Shown piece by piece: positions 14,846-23,671 of a DNA stretch of 64,000 nucleotides (positions within the stretch are counted from its first letter, which is position 1; the number at the start of each line of letters is the position of its first letter). The stretch is from positions 1 through 64,000 of the IMG/VR virus record IMGVR_UViG_3300045974_000429. The stretch is one strand, 5' to 3'. Both the position numbers and the translations under genes were made by a program. The notes under the pieces were generated by a model that was not told where the DNA came from, ran no database searches, and was given only the letters and a program-made list of their open reading frames with translations. This DNA is from a virus.

Positions 14846-15955
14846 CTATCCGGCAGCGAGAAACCGCCGGCACTCCGACAAGACCGCCTCCCGGCTCACG
14901 CTCTCCGGGATCTGCATCGCGCCCACGAATGCGGCGAGCACCTCGTCCAGCCCCGCGCCGCTGGCGGCCTGGGCGCGCTCCGCGGCGTTACGGGCGGCCG
15001 AGCGAGCGGCGCTCGCCCCGTCGCCGAGATCCAGGACGACCTCGCAGGCCCGGAGGCGGCCGGACTCCACGAGGTACTCGGCGCGCGCCCGGCAGGCGGC
15101 TTCCTCATCCTCCGGCCCGACCGACCAGCGGACATAGGCGTCTCGGGAAGGCGGCGGCTGAACGTGCTCCGGGTCGCAGGAGATACTCAGGAAGCGCGGT
15201 CCTGGGATCTCCTCCCTGGAGAGCTTGCCCGTCTTGGAGTCCCAGATCGCCAGCGTCCCGTAGCCCTCCATGCCGAAATTGTCCCAGCCGGTCGGGACCA
15301 GCGCCCCGATCTGGCAAATATTCCCCCATGCGTGGAACCCGTGCCAATTTCCCGCCAGAACTGCCGAGATGCCCTGCGCGGACAGTGCTTGAAGCGCCTC
15401 CAGCTCGACTGCGTCGTGCGCGTCGCGCAGGTAGGGCGGCGTGGCGCCCGTCACGATGCCAACATGCGTCACGAGCGCCCGAGGCTTCCCGTTCCCGGCG
15501 CCGAGCCCGAGGGCGGCCACGGACTCCGGGAGCCACTTGCGGGCGTCGCCGGGCTGGAACGGGACCAGGAGCAGGTCTGCCGAGCCGGCGGCCACCACGC
15601 GCGGCACCTCCACGACCTCGACGTGCGGCAGCGCCCGGAGCGGCCCGAGGGCGTTGTCGCCCTCCTTGGCGCTGACGATGTCGTGGTTGCCGGCGATGAT
15701 GAATGTCTTGATCGGGCGCTCCGAGGCGGACAGGGCCTCCTGCGCCCGGCGGACGAGCTGCGGGGACGGGCTGGCGGCGTCGAAGAGGTCGCCGGCGACG
15801 ACGAACCGCTCGCAGCCGGCGCGCTCCGCGGCCTGGACGGCCAGGGCCAGCGCGTTCGCGATCTCCTCCGCCCGCCGATTCAGCCCGGCGACCGTTTCAC
15901 CGCCGTGGACGCGGTGATTGGCGAGGTGGACATCGGCCACGCAGGCGACGCGCAC
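14846..15955 (-). CDS. sbcD: SbcD/Mre11-type nuclease (gp47-like)
   Basis: 369 aa. Calcineurin-like phosphoesterase motifs in order: ACVADVHLAN (Asp, His, residues 4-13), VVAGDLFDA (about 52-60), IIAGNHDIV (about 85-93), LVTHVGI and NWHGFHAWG. Partner of SbcC (11105-12775): nuclease subunit for end resection. GTG start, with AGGAGG upstream, overlaps the previous gene's stop. Confidence 0.92.
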   Translation of the reverse strand: MRVACVADVHLANHRVHGGETVAGLNRRAEEIANALALAVQAAERAGCERFVVAGDLFDAASPSPQLVRRAQEALSASERPIKTFIIAGNHDIVSAKEGDNALGPLRALPHVEVVEVPRVVAAGSADLLLVPFQPGDARKWLPESVAALGLGAGNGKPRALVTHVGIVTGATPPYLRDAHDAVELEALQALSAQGISAVLAGNWHGFHAWGNICQIGALVPTGWDNFGMEGYGTLAIWDSKTGKLSREEIPGPRFLSISCDPEHVQPPPSRDAYVRWSVGPEDEEAACRARAEYLVESGRLRACEVVLDLGDGASAARSAARNAAERAQAASGAGLDEVLAAFVGAMQIPESVSREAVLSECRRFLAAG

Positions 15956-16158
15956 TAGATCCCCTCCTTCTCAGCCCACCACCCGTTCACGACCAACGTG
16001 CCCGCGTCGCCCGGCTTCCAGATTTCGCTGTCGTCGTGGATCTGGCTCTTCGGGATCCAAACCTCCCGCCCATCATCCAGGCAGACTAGCAGCGCCTTCG
16101 CCGTCTCCCGAATCACTCGACAACCCGCCCGCTCCTCCGGTTCCTGTCCCACGCGCAT
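15955..16158 (-). CDS. small phage protein, unknown function
   Basis: 67 aa. IRETAKALLVCLDDGREVWI, then PKSQIHDDSEIWKPGD and VVNGWWAEKEGI gives a compact beta fold. Similar short proteins occur beside phage recombination genes, but I know of no function. Coupled by ATGA to recA and by its stop to sbcD. Confidence 0.72.
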   Translation of the reverse strand: MRVGQEPEERAGCRVIRETAKALLVCLDDGREVWIPKSQIHDDSEIWKPGDAGTLVVNGWWAEKEGI

Positions 16159-17171
16159 CAGGCTTCCTCCTTCTGAGCCGACACGACGTCGGCCTCCGCG
16201 GCTTCAACCGGCGCCGGGGCGGCGCCCCAGCCCAAATCCTTGCGCGCAGCCTCGTAGTTCGCGAGCGTGGGCCTGGAGGACTCCGGCAGGCAGCCCATTT
16301 CCTTCGCGTGCTCGCAGAGGCTCCACAGCTCGTCCCAGCCGCGGTCGAAGGTAAAGCGCACCTTCGCCTCCCGGTGGGGGACGGCGTGGCGGTTCTTGAT
16401 GGTCCTGAAGCTGGGAACCTGCCCGACCACGGCATCCTTCACCTTCAACTTCTCGCCGGGGTAGAGGCGCACCCGCAGGGAGCAGTGGAACTTGGGTGCG
16501 TCGCCGCCCGGCGTGTAGGTCGGGTCGCCGAAGGACACGCCCACCTTCTTGCGGATCTGGTTCGTGAACATGACGTGGGCGCGGGCGCGGAGCGCCACGG
16601 TCGTCAGGCCGCGGACGAGCTTCGCGACCTGCCCGGCCTTCTTGCCCATCGCGTCGCCGGAGGTGTCGCCCTCGACCTCCGCGTTGGTGGCGGAGCCGCC
16701 GATGGAGTCGTAGACGATCAGCGCTGGAACCGAGCCGTCGAGCGCGCCGGCCGCCGCGAGCATCGCCGGGACGTACTCCTCCAGCGTGTCGCACTGCACG
16801 AGCATCACCCGCGCCGGGTCCACGCCGAAGGTCTTCGCGCGCTCCTCGTTGAAGGAGTGCTCCGCGTCGCCGTAGATGCCGATGCCGCCCATGCGCTGAA
16901 CGCTGGCGATGGCCAGGAGGGAGAGGCTGGTCTTGCCCGCGCTCTCGGGGCCGGACCACTCGGAGGAGCGGCCGATGGGCAGACCGCCGGTGCCGATGAT
17001 CCAGCGGTCGAGAACGGAGATGCCTGTCGGGATGACCTCGCCGGCGCCGTCCCGCACGCCGCCTTCCGAGAGGCGGACGGCAAAATCGGTGCGCTTGAGC
17101 TTGGAGCGGACCGCCTCCAGCGCCGCATCGAGCGCGCGAGCGGCGGCCTTCGATGGATCTGGCTTGACCAC
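16158..17171 (-). CDS. recA: RecA/UvsX-type recombinase
   Basis: 337 aa. Walker A GPESAGKT (74-81), catalytic Glu region GDAEHSFNEE (101-110), Walker B PALIVYDS (149-156), and a motif-3-like TNQIRKKVGVSFGDP with a Thr-Pro-Gly-Gly-Asp DNA-loop element. Strand exchange in recombination and repair. GTG at 17171 was chosen for its AGGAAGAAGG site; upstream frame (to 17393) overlaps the ssDNA-binding gene. The last 26 codons include the 11-mer CGCGCAAGGAT, here without the left half of the element. Confidence 0.93.
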   Translation of the reverse strand: MVKPDPSKAAARALDAALEAVRSKLKRTDFAVRLSEGGVRDGAGEVIPTGISVLDRWIIGTGGLPIGRSSEWSGPESAGKTSLSLLAIASVQRMGGIGIYGDAEHSFNEERAKTFGVDPARVMLVQCDTLEEYVPAMLAAAGALDGSVPALIVYDSIGGSATNAEVEGDTSGDAMGKKAGQVAKLVRGLTTVALRARAHVMFTNQIRKKVGVSFGDPTYTPGGDAPKFHCSLRVRLYPGEKLKVKDAVVGQVPSFRTIKNRHAVPHREAKVRFTFDRGWDELWSLCEHAKEMGCLPESSRPTLANYEAARKDLGWGAAPAPVEAAEADVVSAQKEEA

Positions 17172-17248
17172 GAGAACCTTCTTCCTGTTGAGGATGCTCG
17201 CGGCGGCCTGGCCGACCCGCCGCAAGCGTTGAGCCCTGTCGTAAGGTG

Positions 17249-17263
17249 CCCGGCGCGACCGGG
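17249..17263 (-). other. short GC hairpin between ssb and recA
   Basis: CCCGG-TCGCG-CCGGG in the 136-nt gap ahead of recA (17172-17307). No T-run follows, so it is a weak terminator at best. The rest of the gap shows no clear promoter. Confidence 0.35.
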
Positions 17264-17307
17264 GGGAGTAGCCGCGCCGCCTGACCTGCCGGGAGAGCGA
17301 GAGAAGC

Positions 17308-18084
17308 CTACTCCTCGGCGTCCTCGTCCGCCAAGTCCTGGGCGGTCCGCCTGGGCTGCGCGAGGGGGGCCGACGGCTTGGGCTTGGAGGCAAGCTGGCG
17401 CGAGGGCGGGGTCACGTCCCGCGCCTCGTCGGGATCCTCGCCGAGCAGCTCCAGGATCTCGGCGGTGGACCGCGGCATCGCGTACTGCGCGAGGTTCGCC
17501 TGGGCCTCGATCCACTCCAGCTCGCCGAGCGGGGAGGACTGCCGCGCCGGCGCCACGAAATACTCCGTGTCCATGCCCGAGCCCTTCCGGGTCAGGATCA
17601 CGTCGAACCCGTTGATCGGATCCGTGAAGTCGCCGCCCGCGTCCTCGTCGGTGCGGAGCTGGAGGAGCTGCGTCCAGACGCTCTTCCCGAAGGCGATCTT
17701 CTGCGGCCCCAGGTCCGGTGCGTTGCGGTTGATCACGTTCGCGAACACCCGCAACTTGGCTGCCATGTCACTGGCCGCCTTGCGGTCGGCTCCGACGCCC
17801 GTCGCCCGGAGCTGCTCGACCCGGTCGCAGGCCGGGCACTGCATCTTGGCGTGAGCCCGCGGGCAGGCGAACCCGCCCGACTTCCCCTCCGGGCTCTTGA
17901 TGAAGTGCTGCTGCACCTTCACGAACGGGTGCGCCTGCCCCTCCTTGGGCGGGAGGAAGCGCAGCACGTTGCGCCCCTCCTCGATCTTCATGAACTCCCC
18001 ACCCGACGCCTTCGCCGCCTCTTCGACGTCGCTGGCGGCCGCCTCCGGCGTCCACGTCCCGTACTTGATCATGCTCTGTCCCAT
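17308..18084 (-). CDS. gp32-like single-stranded DNA-binding protein
   Basis: 258 aa. The N-terminal part has the gp32-family opening GGEFMKIEEGRNVLRFLPP and VQQHFIKS. A four-residue metal site is visible: CPRAHAKMQCPACD (Cys, His, Cys, Cys). The C-terminus is acidic (DLADEDAEE), as in other ssDNA-binding proteins where it recruits partners. Upstream of recA, downstream of polymerase, forming a T4-like recombination-replication set. ATG with GGAGAGAG ahead. Confidence 0.87.
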   Translation of the reverse strand: MGQSMIKYGTWTPEAAASDVEEAAKASGGEFMKIEEGRNVLRFLPPKEGQAHPFVKVQQHFIKSPEGKSGGFACPRAHAKMQCPACDRVEQLRATGVGADRKAASDMAAKLRVFANVINRNAPDLGPQKIAFGKSVWTQLLQLRTDEDAGGDFTDPINGFDVILTRKGSGMDTEYFVAPARQSSPLGELEWIEAQANLAQYAMPRSTAEILELLGEDPDEARDVTPPSRQLASKPKPSAPLAQPRRTAQDLADEDAEE

Positions 18085-18170
18085 CGCTCTCTCCTCTAGC
18101 CTCTGGCCGTCTCGGGCCTGTGGCGCCCCTGAGTTTCCCGCGCAGCCGGGGCGAGCCGCGCGAGGTGCTT

Positions 18171-18695
18171 CTAGGCGTTGCGCGCCAGCGCGGAGCGCAG
18201 GAGCGGGTCCGACATCTCGCTACGCAACTTGGCGCCGATGCTCTGGAGCATGTCCTTCTTGGCTTCCAGCGCGGAGACGACGCCGCGGAGCCGGGTGCGC
18301 TCCACCTCGGCCTCCAGCTCCGCGAGCCGCACCTCGTGGTAGCGCGGATCGGACACCATCCGCGCCCGGACGATCTCGCCAGCCGGCTCCCTGCCCGCCG
18401 ACTCGCCCTTGTCCTTCGCGCCGGCGGAGGCCAGCTTCGCGGCGCGCCACTCGGTCAAGGCCGTCTCGCGGACCTCCAGGAGCAACACCGCCTCCGCGCG
18501 CTCCGCGTCGAGCTTCGCGAGGAGGTGCGCCTTGTGCGCCCGCGCGTACCGCTCGTTCCAGTAGGCGAGATCCGCAGCGATGCGGATGAACTCCTCGTCG
18601 AGCGCCTCCGGTTCCACGTTGACGCTGTCGTAGAGGTAGGCATCGACTTCGACCTCTCCGCCCTTCGGCCCCAAGCTTCTGGTTGCTGTTCCCAT
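18171..18695 (-). CDS. helical phage protein next to ssb (recombination mediator?)
   Basis: 174 aa, mostly charged helix (DLAYWNERYARAHKAHLLAK, then ARMVSDPRYHEVRLAELEAE). Proteins with this profile often lie beside ssDNA-binding and RecA genes in phages and may load the recombinase as UvsY does; that role is a guess from position. ATG lies 6 nt after AAGGAT of element copy D. Confidence 0.65.
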   Translation of the reverse strand: MGTATRSLGPKGGEVEVDAYLYDSVNVEPEALDEEFIRIAADLAYWNERYARAHKAHLLAKLDAERAEAVLLLEVRETALTEWRAAKLASAGAKDKGESAGREPAGEIVRARMVSDPRYHEVRLAELEAEVERTRLRGVVSALEAKKDMLQSIGAKLRSEMSDPLLRSALARNA

Positions 18696-18701
18696 GACCC
18701 A

Positions 18702-18726
18702 ATCCTTGCGCGGTCCGCGCGAAATC
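18702..18726 (-). promoter_or_regulatory. bipartite element, copy D
   Basis: GATTTCG, 7 nt, CGCGCAAGGAT. Its first bases are the TGA stop of the DNA polymerase gene; its end is 6 nt from the next ATG. Confidence 0.62.
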
Positions 18727-21409
18727 ACTGCGTCGCTCGCTTGTGCGCCGACGCCGCGAGCCACTTGTCCAGAGGAATCATGCTCGCCCAGGTGAGCCCG
18801 GCCTTCACGTCCGCGTCGAGCGGCACCTCACCGGAGTCCCAGGAGAGCATCACCGCCTTCACCGTAGCAGCCACCTCCGACACGTCCGCGATCTTGCACT
18901 CCAAGAGCAGCGAGTCGTGGACCGGAAGGATGAGCTTCGCCGGCAGGCCCTCCTCCTCGATCAACCGAACGACCTCGCCGAGCGAGCGCAGGAGGAAGTC
19001 CGACCCGGTGCCCTGGATCGGCGTGTTGTAGCTGCTCCGCTCCGGCGTGCCGCGGCGCGCCTCGTCGGGGCTCCCGATGTCCCAGAGCGGGCGGCGGCGG
19101 CCGGGCCGCCCCTCCCACCACGTCTCGGCGTAGCCGTGCGTGCGCGCAAAGGCGAGCCGCTGCTTGATCCAGGCCCCGAGCACCCGGTAGCGCCCGAGGA
19201 TGGCGTCGAGCGCCGCCTGGGCCACCTGGACGCTCGTGCCGAGCGTGACGGCCATCGCCTTCGCCCCCTTGCCGTAGAGGGCGGCGAGGCCGACCGGCTT
19301 CGCCTCGTCGCGCTGGGCCTTCGTGATCTCGGCCTTCCCGTCGGGGCGGATTGGCGCCTTCGGCCACAGGTAGGGCTGGACGATCTGCGCCGTCTCACCG
19401 TGGAAATCGCGGCCCTCCACGAACACCTGTGTCAGCGCCGGATCGCCGGAGAGCAGCGCCGCGATGCAGGGCTCCAGGCGGGAATAGTCCAGCTCCAGGA
19501 GCGCGCATCCCGCCGGGGCCGCGATGCAGCGCCGGATCATCTCGCCGTCCTCCGACTTGGCGCCGGGCACGTTCTGGAGGTTCGGAGAAGCCATCGAGGT
19601 TCGGCCGGATCCGGCGCCGTCCAACAGGATGTAGCCGTGGGCGCGCCCGTCGATCCCGATGGCGCGCTCCAAGCCCTCGACGTAGGTGCCGAGCATCTTC
19701 TCGATGCGCCTGCGCTCCAGGAGGTCTTTGATCGCCGGGTGCCTGTCGCTGATCCGCGCCAGCGTCTCCTCGTCGGTCGCCGGCCGCCCGGAGTCCGTGA
19801 GCTGCGGGCAGGGGATCTTGAGCTTCTCGTAGAAGAGGGCGGCGACCTGGATCGTGGAAGACCAGTTGAAGCCGGGCTCGACGTAGGCCGCGAGCCGCGC
19901 GTCCACCTCCGCCAGCTTGCCGGTCAGGTGCGCGCGCACGAGATCCACGGCCGAGCGGTCGATGGGGACGCCCCACGCCTCCACGCGCTGCACCGCCGGG
20001 AGCGCGTGCCGCACGACCCTGTCCCAGATGCGCGCCGGGCCGGCGTTCTCCTCTCGGGCGAGCCGCTCCGAGCACCAACAGTAGAGCCGCGCCGTGGCGA
20101 GGGCGTCGCGAGCGTTGTACCGGGCGCCAAGCTCCCGCGGGAGGAGCCCGAGGGCGTAGGCGCGGACCTCCGTGCCGGACTGTGCCGCGAGCGTGAAGGC
20201 CAAGACCTCGACCCGCTCCGGGACGTGCGGGAACAGCCTGGGCAGGCAATAGTCCGAGATGTGTTGGTTGAGGAGCGTGCCCACGGCGTACATCTTGGCG
20301 CGAGCGCGGAGTTCCTTCTTGACCGCCTTCCCGATCCGCTCGACCTCCGCGTCGGCCTCCTCCTTGTGGCCCCCCATCCCGACGAGTTCGGCCATCGTGG
20401 CGATGTCGCCGTCCGCGTCGGCCTCCAAGAGCTTGCGCTGGAGGCGGACGTCCGCGTGCTGGCCGCGAACCGGGACGCCCAGGCCGCGCTCCACGGCGTG
20501 AACGTCCACAGGCAGGTTCGCGCCGACCTTGAGCACCCGACCGGATCGCATCAGGCGCTTGAGCGGCTCCGCTCTGCCATCTTGGAGGGACTCCAAAGGC
20601 CAGACCCAGACGTGCTCCGGCCCGTCGCGGTCGCAGGGGGCGCAGGCAATGTTCGTGAGGTGGAACCCCTCGCGGCCGTAGGGGCGCCCGATCCACTCGC
20701 AGTCGTAGGCGAAAATGCTCGCGTCTGCGAGGTCGAGGGCGGCCTCCTGCGCGTCGGCCTCCGTCTCCACGAGAGAGAAGGTCGCGGCCTCCGGCCCGGC
20801 AGGCACCTTGACGGAGAGCGCCCAGGCCAAGTCCTCCTGGAGCGCGAGCTGGAGGTGGCGGTTGCCGGCCGCTTGTGCCGGCGAGAGCACAACGAATACT
20901 GGGATGCCCTTCGCGGTACGCGCGAAGCTCTTGCGCGCCGAGAGCGGGGAAACCCTGCGCCCGAGAACCGCCTCCGCTGCCGCGGCACCCAGGCAGACGA
21001 TCCTGTCCGGCAGCTCGTCGTCCACGACCCAGGCGAGGTAGCCGCGGCAGGCGTCCAGGTGCTTCTCGGACACCTCCGCGGAGCCCGGAGCGCAGCGCAC
21101 GGCGGAGGTGATCACCGAGCGCCCGGCGCCAAGCGGCAGCACCCGCTTGAGCAGGTCGAACGCGGCGCCGTGCCCGAGTGCCCCGACGCGATCCTCCTCC
21201 CGACTCGGGCGCTCTGCGACGAACAGCGCGCCGCCGGTTCCGGGAGCCGTCTCGATGGGCGGCAGGCAGCAGCTCCTCGCGCCCTCCCGCAGCGAGCACC
21301 GGAAACACCCCTCGTCTCGCGGGAGGCGCGGCGCAACGTCGATGGCGGCGGCCGAGCCCCCTTCCGCGAGGGGCTTTCCGGCGAGGTAGAGCGGGAGGCG
21401 CGAGGTCAT
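18725..21409 (-). CDS. fusion of uracil-DNA-glycosylase-like domain and family A DNA polymerase
   Basis: 894 aa. Residues about 35-205 resemble family 4 uracil-DNA glycosylases: Cys pair CFRCSLREGARSCC, FVAERPSREEDRVG (cf. GExPGxxED) and CLGAAAAEAVLG. The late His-Pro catalytic motif is not evident (LSPAQ), so activity is doubtful. A 3'-5' exonuclease domain starts about 230 (FAYDCEW; D, E). Polymerase motifs: A DYSRLEP (D641), B KPVGLAALYGK (about 703), C PVHDSLLLE (about 830) with Ser in place of the usual Glu after HD. Replicates the phage genome. The preceding gene ends just upstream. Confidence 0.9.
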   Translation of the reverse strand: MTSRLPLYLAGKPLAEGGSAAAIDVAPRLPRDEGCFRCSLREGARSCCLPPIETAPGTGGALFVAERPSREEDRVGALGHGAAFDLLKRVLPLGAGRSVITSAVRCAPGSAEVSEKHLDACRGYLAWVVDDELPDRIVCLGAAAAEAVLGRRVSPLSARKSFARTAKGIPVFVVLSPAQAAGNRHLQLALQEDLAWALSVKVPAGPEAATFSLVETEADAQEAALDLADASIFAYDCEWIGRPYGREGFHLTNIACAPCDRDGPEHVWVWPLESLQDGRAEPLKRLMRSGRVLKVGANLPVDVHAVERGLGVPVRGQHADVRLQRKLLEADADGDIATMAELVGMGGHKEEADAEVERIGKAVKKELRARAKMYAVGTLLNQHISDYCLPRLFPHVPERVEVLAFTLAAQSGTEVRAYALGLLPRELGARYNARDALATARLYCWCSERLAREENAGPARIWDRVVRHALPAVQRVEAWGVPIDRSAVDLVRAHLTGKLAEVDARLAAYVEPGFNWSSTIQVAALFYEKLKIPCPQLTDSGRPATDEETLARISDRHPAIKDLLERRRIEKMLGTYVEGLERAIGIDGRAHGYILLDGAGSGRTSMASPNLQNVPGAKSEDGEMIRRCIAAPAGCALLELDYSRLEPCIAALLSGDPALTQVFVEGRDFHGETAQIVQPYLWPKAPIRPDGKAEITKAQRDEAKPVGLAALYGKGAKAMAVTLGTSVQVAQAALDAILGRYRVLGAWIKQRLAFARTHGYAETWWEGRPGRRRPLWDIGSPDEARRGTPERSSYNTPIQGTGSDFLLRSLGEVVRLIEEEGLPAKLILPVHDSLLLECKIADVSEVAATVKAVMLSWDSGEVPLDADVKAGLTWASMIPLDKWLAASAHKRATQ

Positions 21410-21412
21410 CGG

Positions 21413-22189
21413 CTAGGCTCCCACGACCTTGGAGTCGGCCTCGGAGCCCAGGATCTCCAGCATCCGTGTGACGCGGTCCTCCATGCGCGGGATCTTGGCG
21501 AGCTTCGGAACGTCCGCCCGGAGCGCCTCGCAGACGGCGGTGAGCATCCGCGGCGCCTTCACGCCCTGGTCCTGGAGGAACACGATGATCTCCTTGATCG
21601 TCGCCTCGACGAGCTTCGCCGCCGGGATCAGCTCCTTCACCGCCTGGACGCAGGCCGCGACGTCCACGTCCGCCGGCTCACCCTCCCTCGCGAGCCGCTC
21701 ACCCTCGGTCGGCTCCGCGGCGGCGGCCATCTGCGGGGCGGGGGCGGCCTGCTGCGCGACGACGGGCTCCGGGTGGGCCTCCGGGGCGGGCGCCGCCGGA
21801 ACCTCCGCAGACGCGACCAAGGGCGGCTCCTTGGGCTTGTTCTTGGATCCGGGCGGGCGGCCGGGTCCGCGCTTCACCGGCTGCTCCTGGGCGGGCGCGG
21901 GGGCGGCCGCCTCCGGCTGGGGCGCCGCGATGGCGGGCTCCGGGTGGGCCTCGGGAACCTTGGGCACCGACACCTTCACCTCGACGCCGCTCATCATCGC
22001 GGCGCGAGCGCCCTCCACCGTCCGCAGGATGAACTCCGCCTCCACGTGGTTCTGGACGAAGAACGTCAGCGTGACCGGGAACTCGTCATCGTCATCGTTG
22101 CCCAGCACCTCCGCGCGCCGGCACTGCACGTCGGCGCCCAACTTCTCCCAATCGATCTCGAACTCTGCTTCCAGCACCCGCATTTTCAT
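21413..22189 (-). CDS. AT-hook-containing protein
   Basis: 258 aa. N-terminal folded part (about 1-75), then a Pro/Ala-rich linker with two imperfect repeats around HPEPAIAAPQPEA and HPEPVVAQQAAPA, separated by an AT-hook KRGPGRPPGSKNK (about 121-133), which binds the minor groove of AT-rich DNA. The C-terminal 90 residues are helical (VAACVQAVKELIPAAKLVEA). Located between primase and polymerase. In a GC-rich genome, AT tracts are rare, so the hook may aim it at promoters or the origin. Confidence 0.75.
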   Translation of the reverse strand: MKMRVLEAEFEIDWEKLGADVQCRRAEVLGNDDDDEFPVTLTFFVQNHVEAEFILRTVEGARAAMMSGVEVKVSVPKVPEAHPEPAIAAPQPEAAAPAPAQEQPVKRGPGRPPGSKNKPKEPPLVASAEVPAAPAPEAHPEPVVAQQAAPAPQMAAAAEPTEGERLAREGEPADVDVAACVQAVKELIPAAKLVEATIKEIIVFLQDQGVKAPRMLTAVCEALRADVPKLAKIPRMEDRVTRMLEILGSEADSKVVGA

Positions 22190-22217
22190 CTACGCTCCTG
22201 GTTGATTGCCTGAAATG

Positions 22218-22242
22218 ATCCTTGCGCGGTCAGTCGGAAATT
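22218..22242 (-). promoter_or_regulatory. bipartite element, copy E
   Basis: AATTTCC, 7 nt, CGCGCAAGGAT. The left half codes for the last residues of the primase. It stands 28 nt from the next ATG, which has its own CAGGAG site, so here the AAGGA cannot be the ribosome-binding site. Confidence 0.6.
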
Positions 22243-23084
22243 ACCCGCCGCGCCTCCTCGAAAAGCCAATTTCGATCCACTTGGTCGGGGTCTTTCTTCG
22301 GCGGCAGCCTCACGGAGCCGGCCCGGATCCCGTCGAGCCGCAACTTCATCGCCAGCGCCCACCCCTCCTCGTGCGCATCGCCGTCCAGAACCACGGCCAC
22401 GGGTCGGCGGGCGGTCGTCTTGATGATCCAGAGCTGCTCCTCGGTTGGCTTCCCGAGCACCGCCACGGCGTCGCCGACGAACGGGAGCGCATCGAACACC
22501 CCCTCGGTGATCATGACCGGGGTTTCCGTCTCCCGGCGCAGGGCATCCGCACCGAAGAGAACGTCGCCGCGCCAGTTGCCTCGCGCGTTCAGGTATTTTT
22601 TCTCGGCCTTGCCGGTGAAGTCGCGCGCGACCCAACCGCGCCAGTTGCCGTCCACCAGCACGGGAACGACCACTCGGCCGGCGTGGCGCCCGCTGCCGAG
22701 TACGCACCCGATCTGGAGCTTCCTGGCCGTCTCCGGGCTCACGCCGCGCTTCTGGAGGTACGCTCTCGCCGGCTTGGCCGAGAACGCTCGCAGCCCGTCA
22801 CCTTCACCCAGCGGCAGGAAACCATCCGGCGGCCGGCGCGCCTCCGAGTCGTCGGGGGGCGGAGTCTTGACGGCCTCCTGGAGCGCGTCGTCGTCAGCCT
22901 CCAGGCTCCCGCCGGTGTGACACCTGAAACAGTGCCAGTGGCCGGTGCTCGGCTGAATCGAGAACGTCGGATCTGGGCGAGCGGGAACGCAGAACGGGCA
23001 GGCGCCGCGCCACCACCCGGAGGCCCGAGGCTTAGCCTCCCTGGCCGCCGCGCGGGCTAGATCCAGCTTCTCCTCCAACCTCAC
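22230..23084 (-). CDS. DnaG-type primase (zinc and Toprim domains)
   Basis: 284 aa, short for a primase. Zinc domain CPFCVPARPD, then HWHCFRCHTGG (about 29-57). Toprim: VMITEGVFDAL (catalytic Glu, about 193) and VVLDGDAHEEG (DxD-type Asp pair, about 234). Makes RNA primers for lagging-strand synthesis with the DnaB-like helicase two genes upstream. GTG start overlaps the previous stop. Confidence 0.9.
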   Translation of the reverse strand: MRLEEKLDLARAAAREAKPRASGWWRGACPFCVPARPDPTFSIQPSTGHWHCFRCHTGGSLEADDDALQEAVKTPPPDDSEARRPPDGFLPLGEGDGLRAFSAKPARAYLQKRGVSPETARKLQIGCVLGSGRHAGRVVVPVLVDGNWRGWVARDFTGKAEKKYLNARGNWRGDVLFGADALRRETETPVMITEGVFDALPFVGDAVAVLGKPTEEQLWIIKTTARRPVAVVLDGDAHEEGWALAMKLRLDGIRAGSVRLPPKKDPDQVDRNWLFEEARRVISD

Positions 23085-23671
23085 CGATGCAGCTCCGGCC
23101 AGAGCTGCGCGAACGCTCGCGCGAACTCCGCCCGAGCCTGCTTCCAGGGTAGCGGCCGCACGTCGAACCGCACCGGGTCCAAGACCGCACCGAGCACGTG
23201 CCACGGCGCCGGCCGAGTCACCTCCGGGAAAAATTGCGCCGCCTCGGAGACGAGCAGGTCCAGGTCGGCCTGCTTCACGTCCGGCGGCTCCTCGCCGACG
23301 AGTCCGAACCTCTCCGCCACGGCCCGCATGATTTTTTCCTCGCAGCGCCGGAACTCGACCATCTCGGGCTGGCTCTTGAGCGGCTTCGGCATGTCGCCGA
23401 TGTACGCCTCCGCCGCATCGTGGAGCAGGCCCCAGCGGGCGACGTTGATCCGCTCCGCTTCGAGCATCCCGGCGGAGAGGCTATACGCCCGTCTGGAGAC
23501 GAGCACGCTGTGCTGTGCGACCGAGTAGGGCTCGGGGGCGTGGCCGTTGTAGCGGTTCACGCAGGCGAGCGCGTGGGCGATGTCGGGGAGCTTGATGTCT
23601 TCCGGCCGCGGGTCGAGCGGCCAGAACATGAAGCCGCGGTAGGTCTGGGTCCAGCTTCCTTTTCGCGTCAC
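23081..23671 (-). CDS. HD-domain phosphohydrolase
   Basis: 196 aa. His/Asp metal ligands: YSVAQHSVLV (about 52), LLHDAAEAYIGDMPKPL (HD pair, about 84, and the later Asp) and a Glu/Asp-rich helix after. Resembles YfbR-type 5'-nucleotidases or dNTPases; substrate not determined. Sits between helicase and primase, coupled to both, so nucleotide-pool control is likely. Confidence 0.83.
   Translation of the reverse strand: MTRKGSWTQTYRGFMFWPLDPRPEDIKLPDIAHALACVNRYNGHAPEPYSVAQHSVLVSRRAYSLSAGMLEAERINVARWGLLHDAAEAYIGDMPKPLKSQPEMVEFRRCEEKIMRAVAERFGLVGEEPPDVKQADLDLLVSEAAQFFPEVTRPAPWHVLGAVLDPVRFDVRPLPWKQARAEFARAFAQLWPELHR

Noticed and set aside
16236-16246. Seventh copy of CGCGCAAGGAT inside recA
   Set aside because: The left half (AAWTTCG) is absent at the fixed 7-nt distance, so it was not counted as a copy of the element, although its distance from the gene end (78 nt) is similar to copy F (77 nt).
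18743-22213. Very long plus-strand open frame (1156 codons)
   Set aside because: It mirrors the polymerase and AT-hook genes on the other strand; its protein is Arg/Leu/His-rich with no domain. It arises from G/C-ending codons of the real genes. The same holds for other long plus-strand frames, e.g. 11090-12934, 14573-15958 and 15918-17615.
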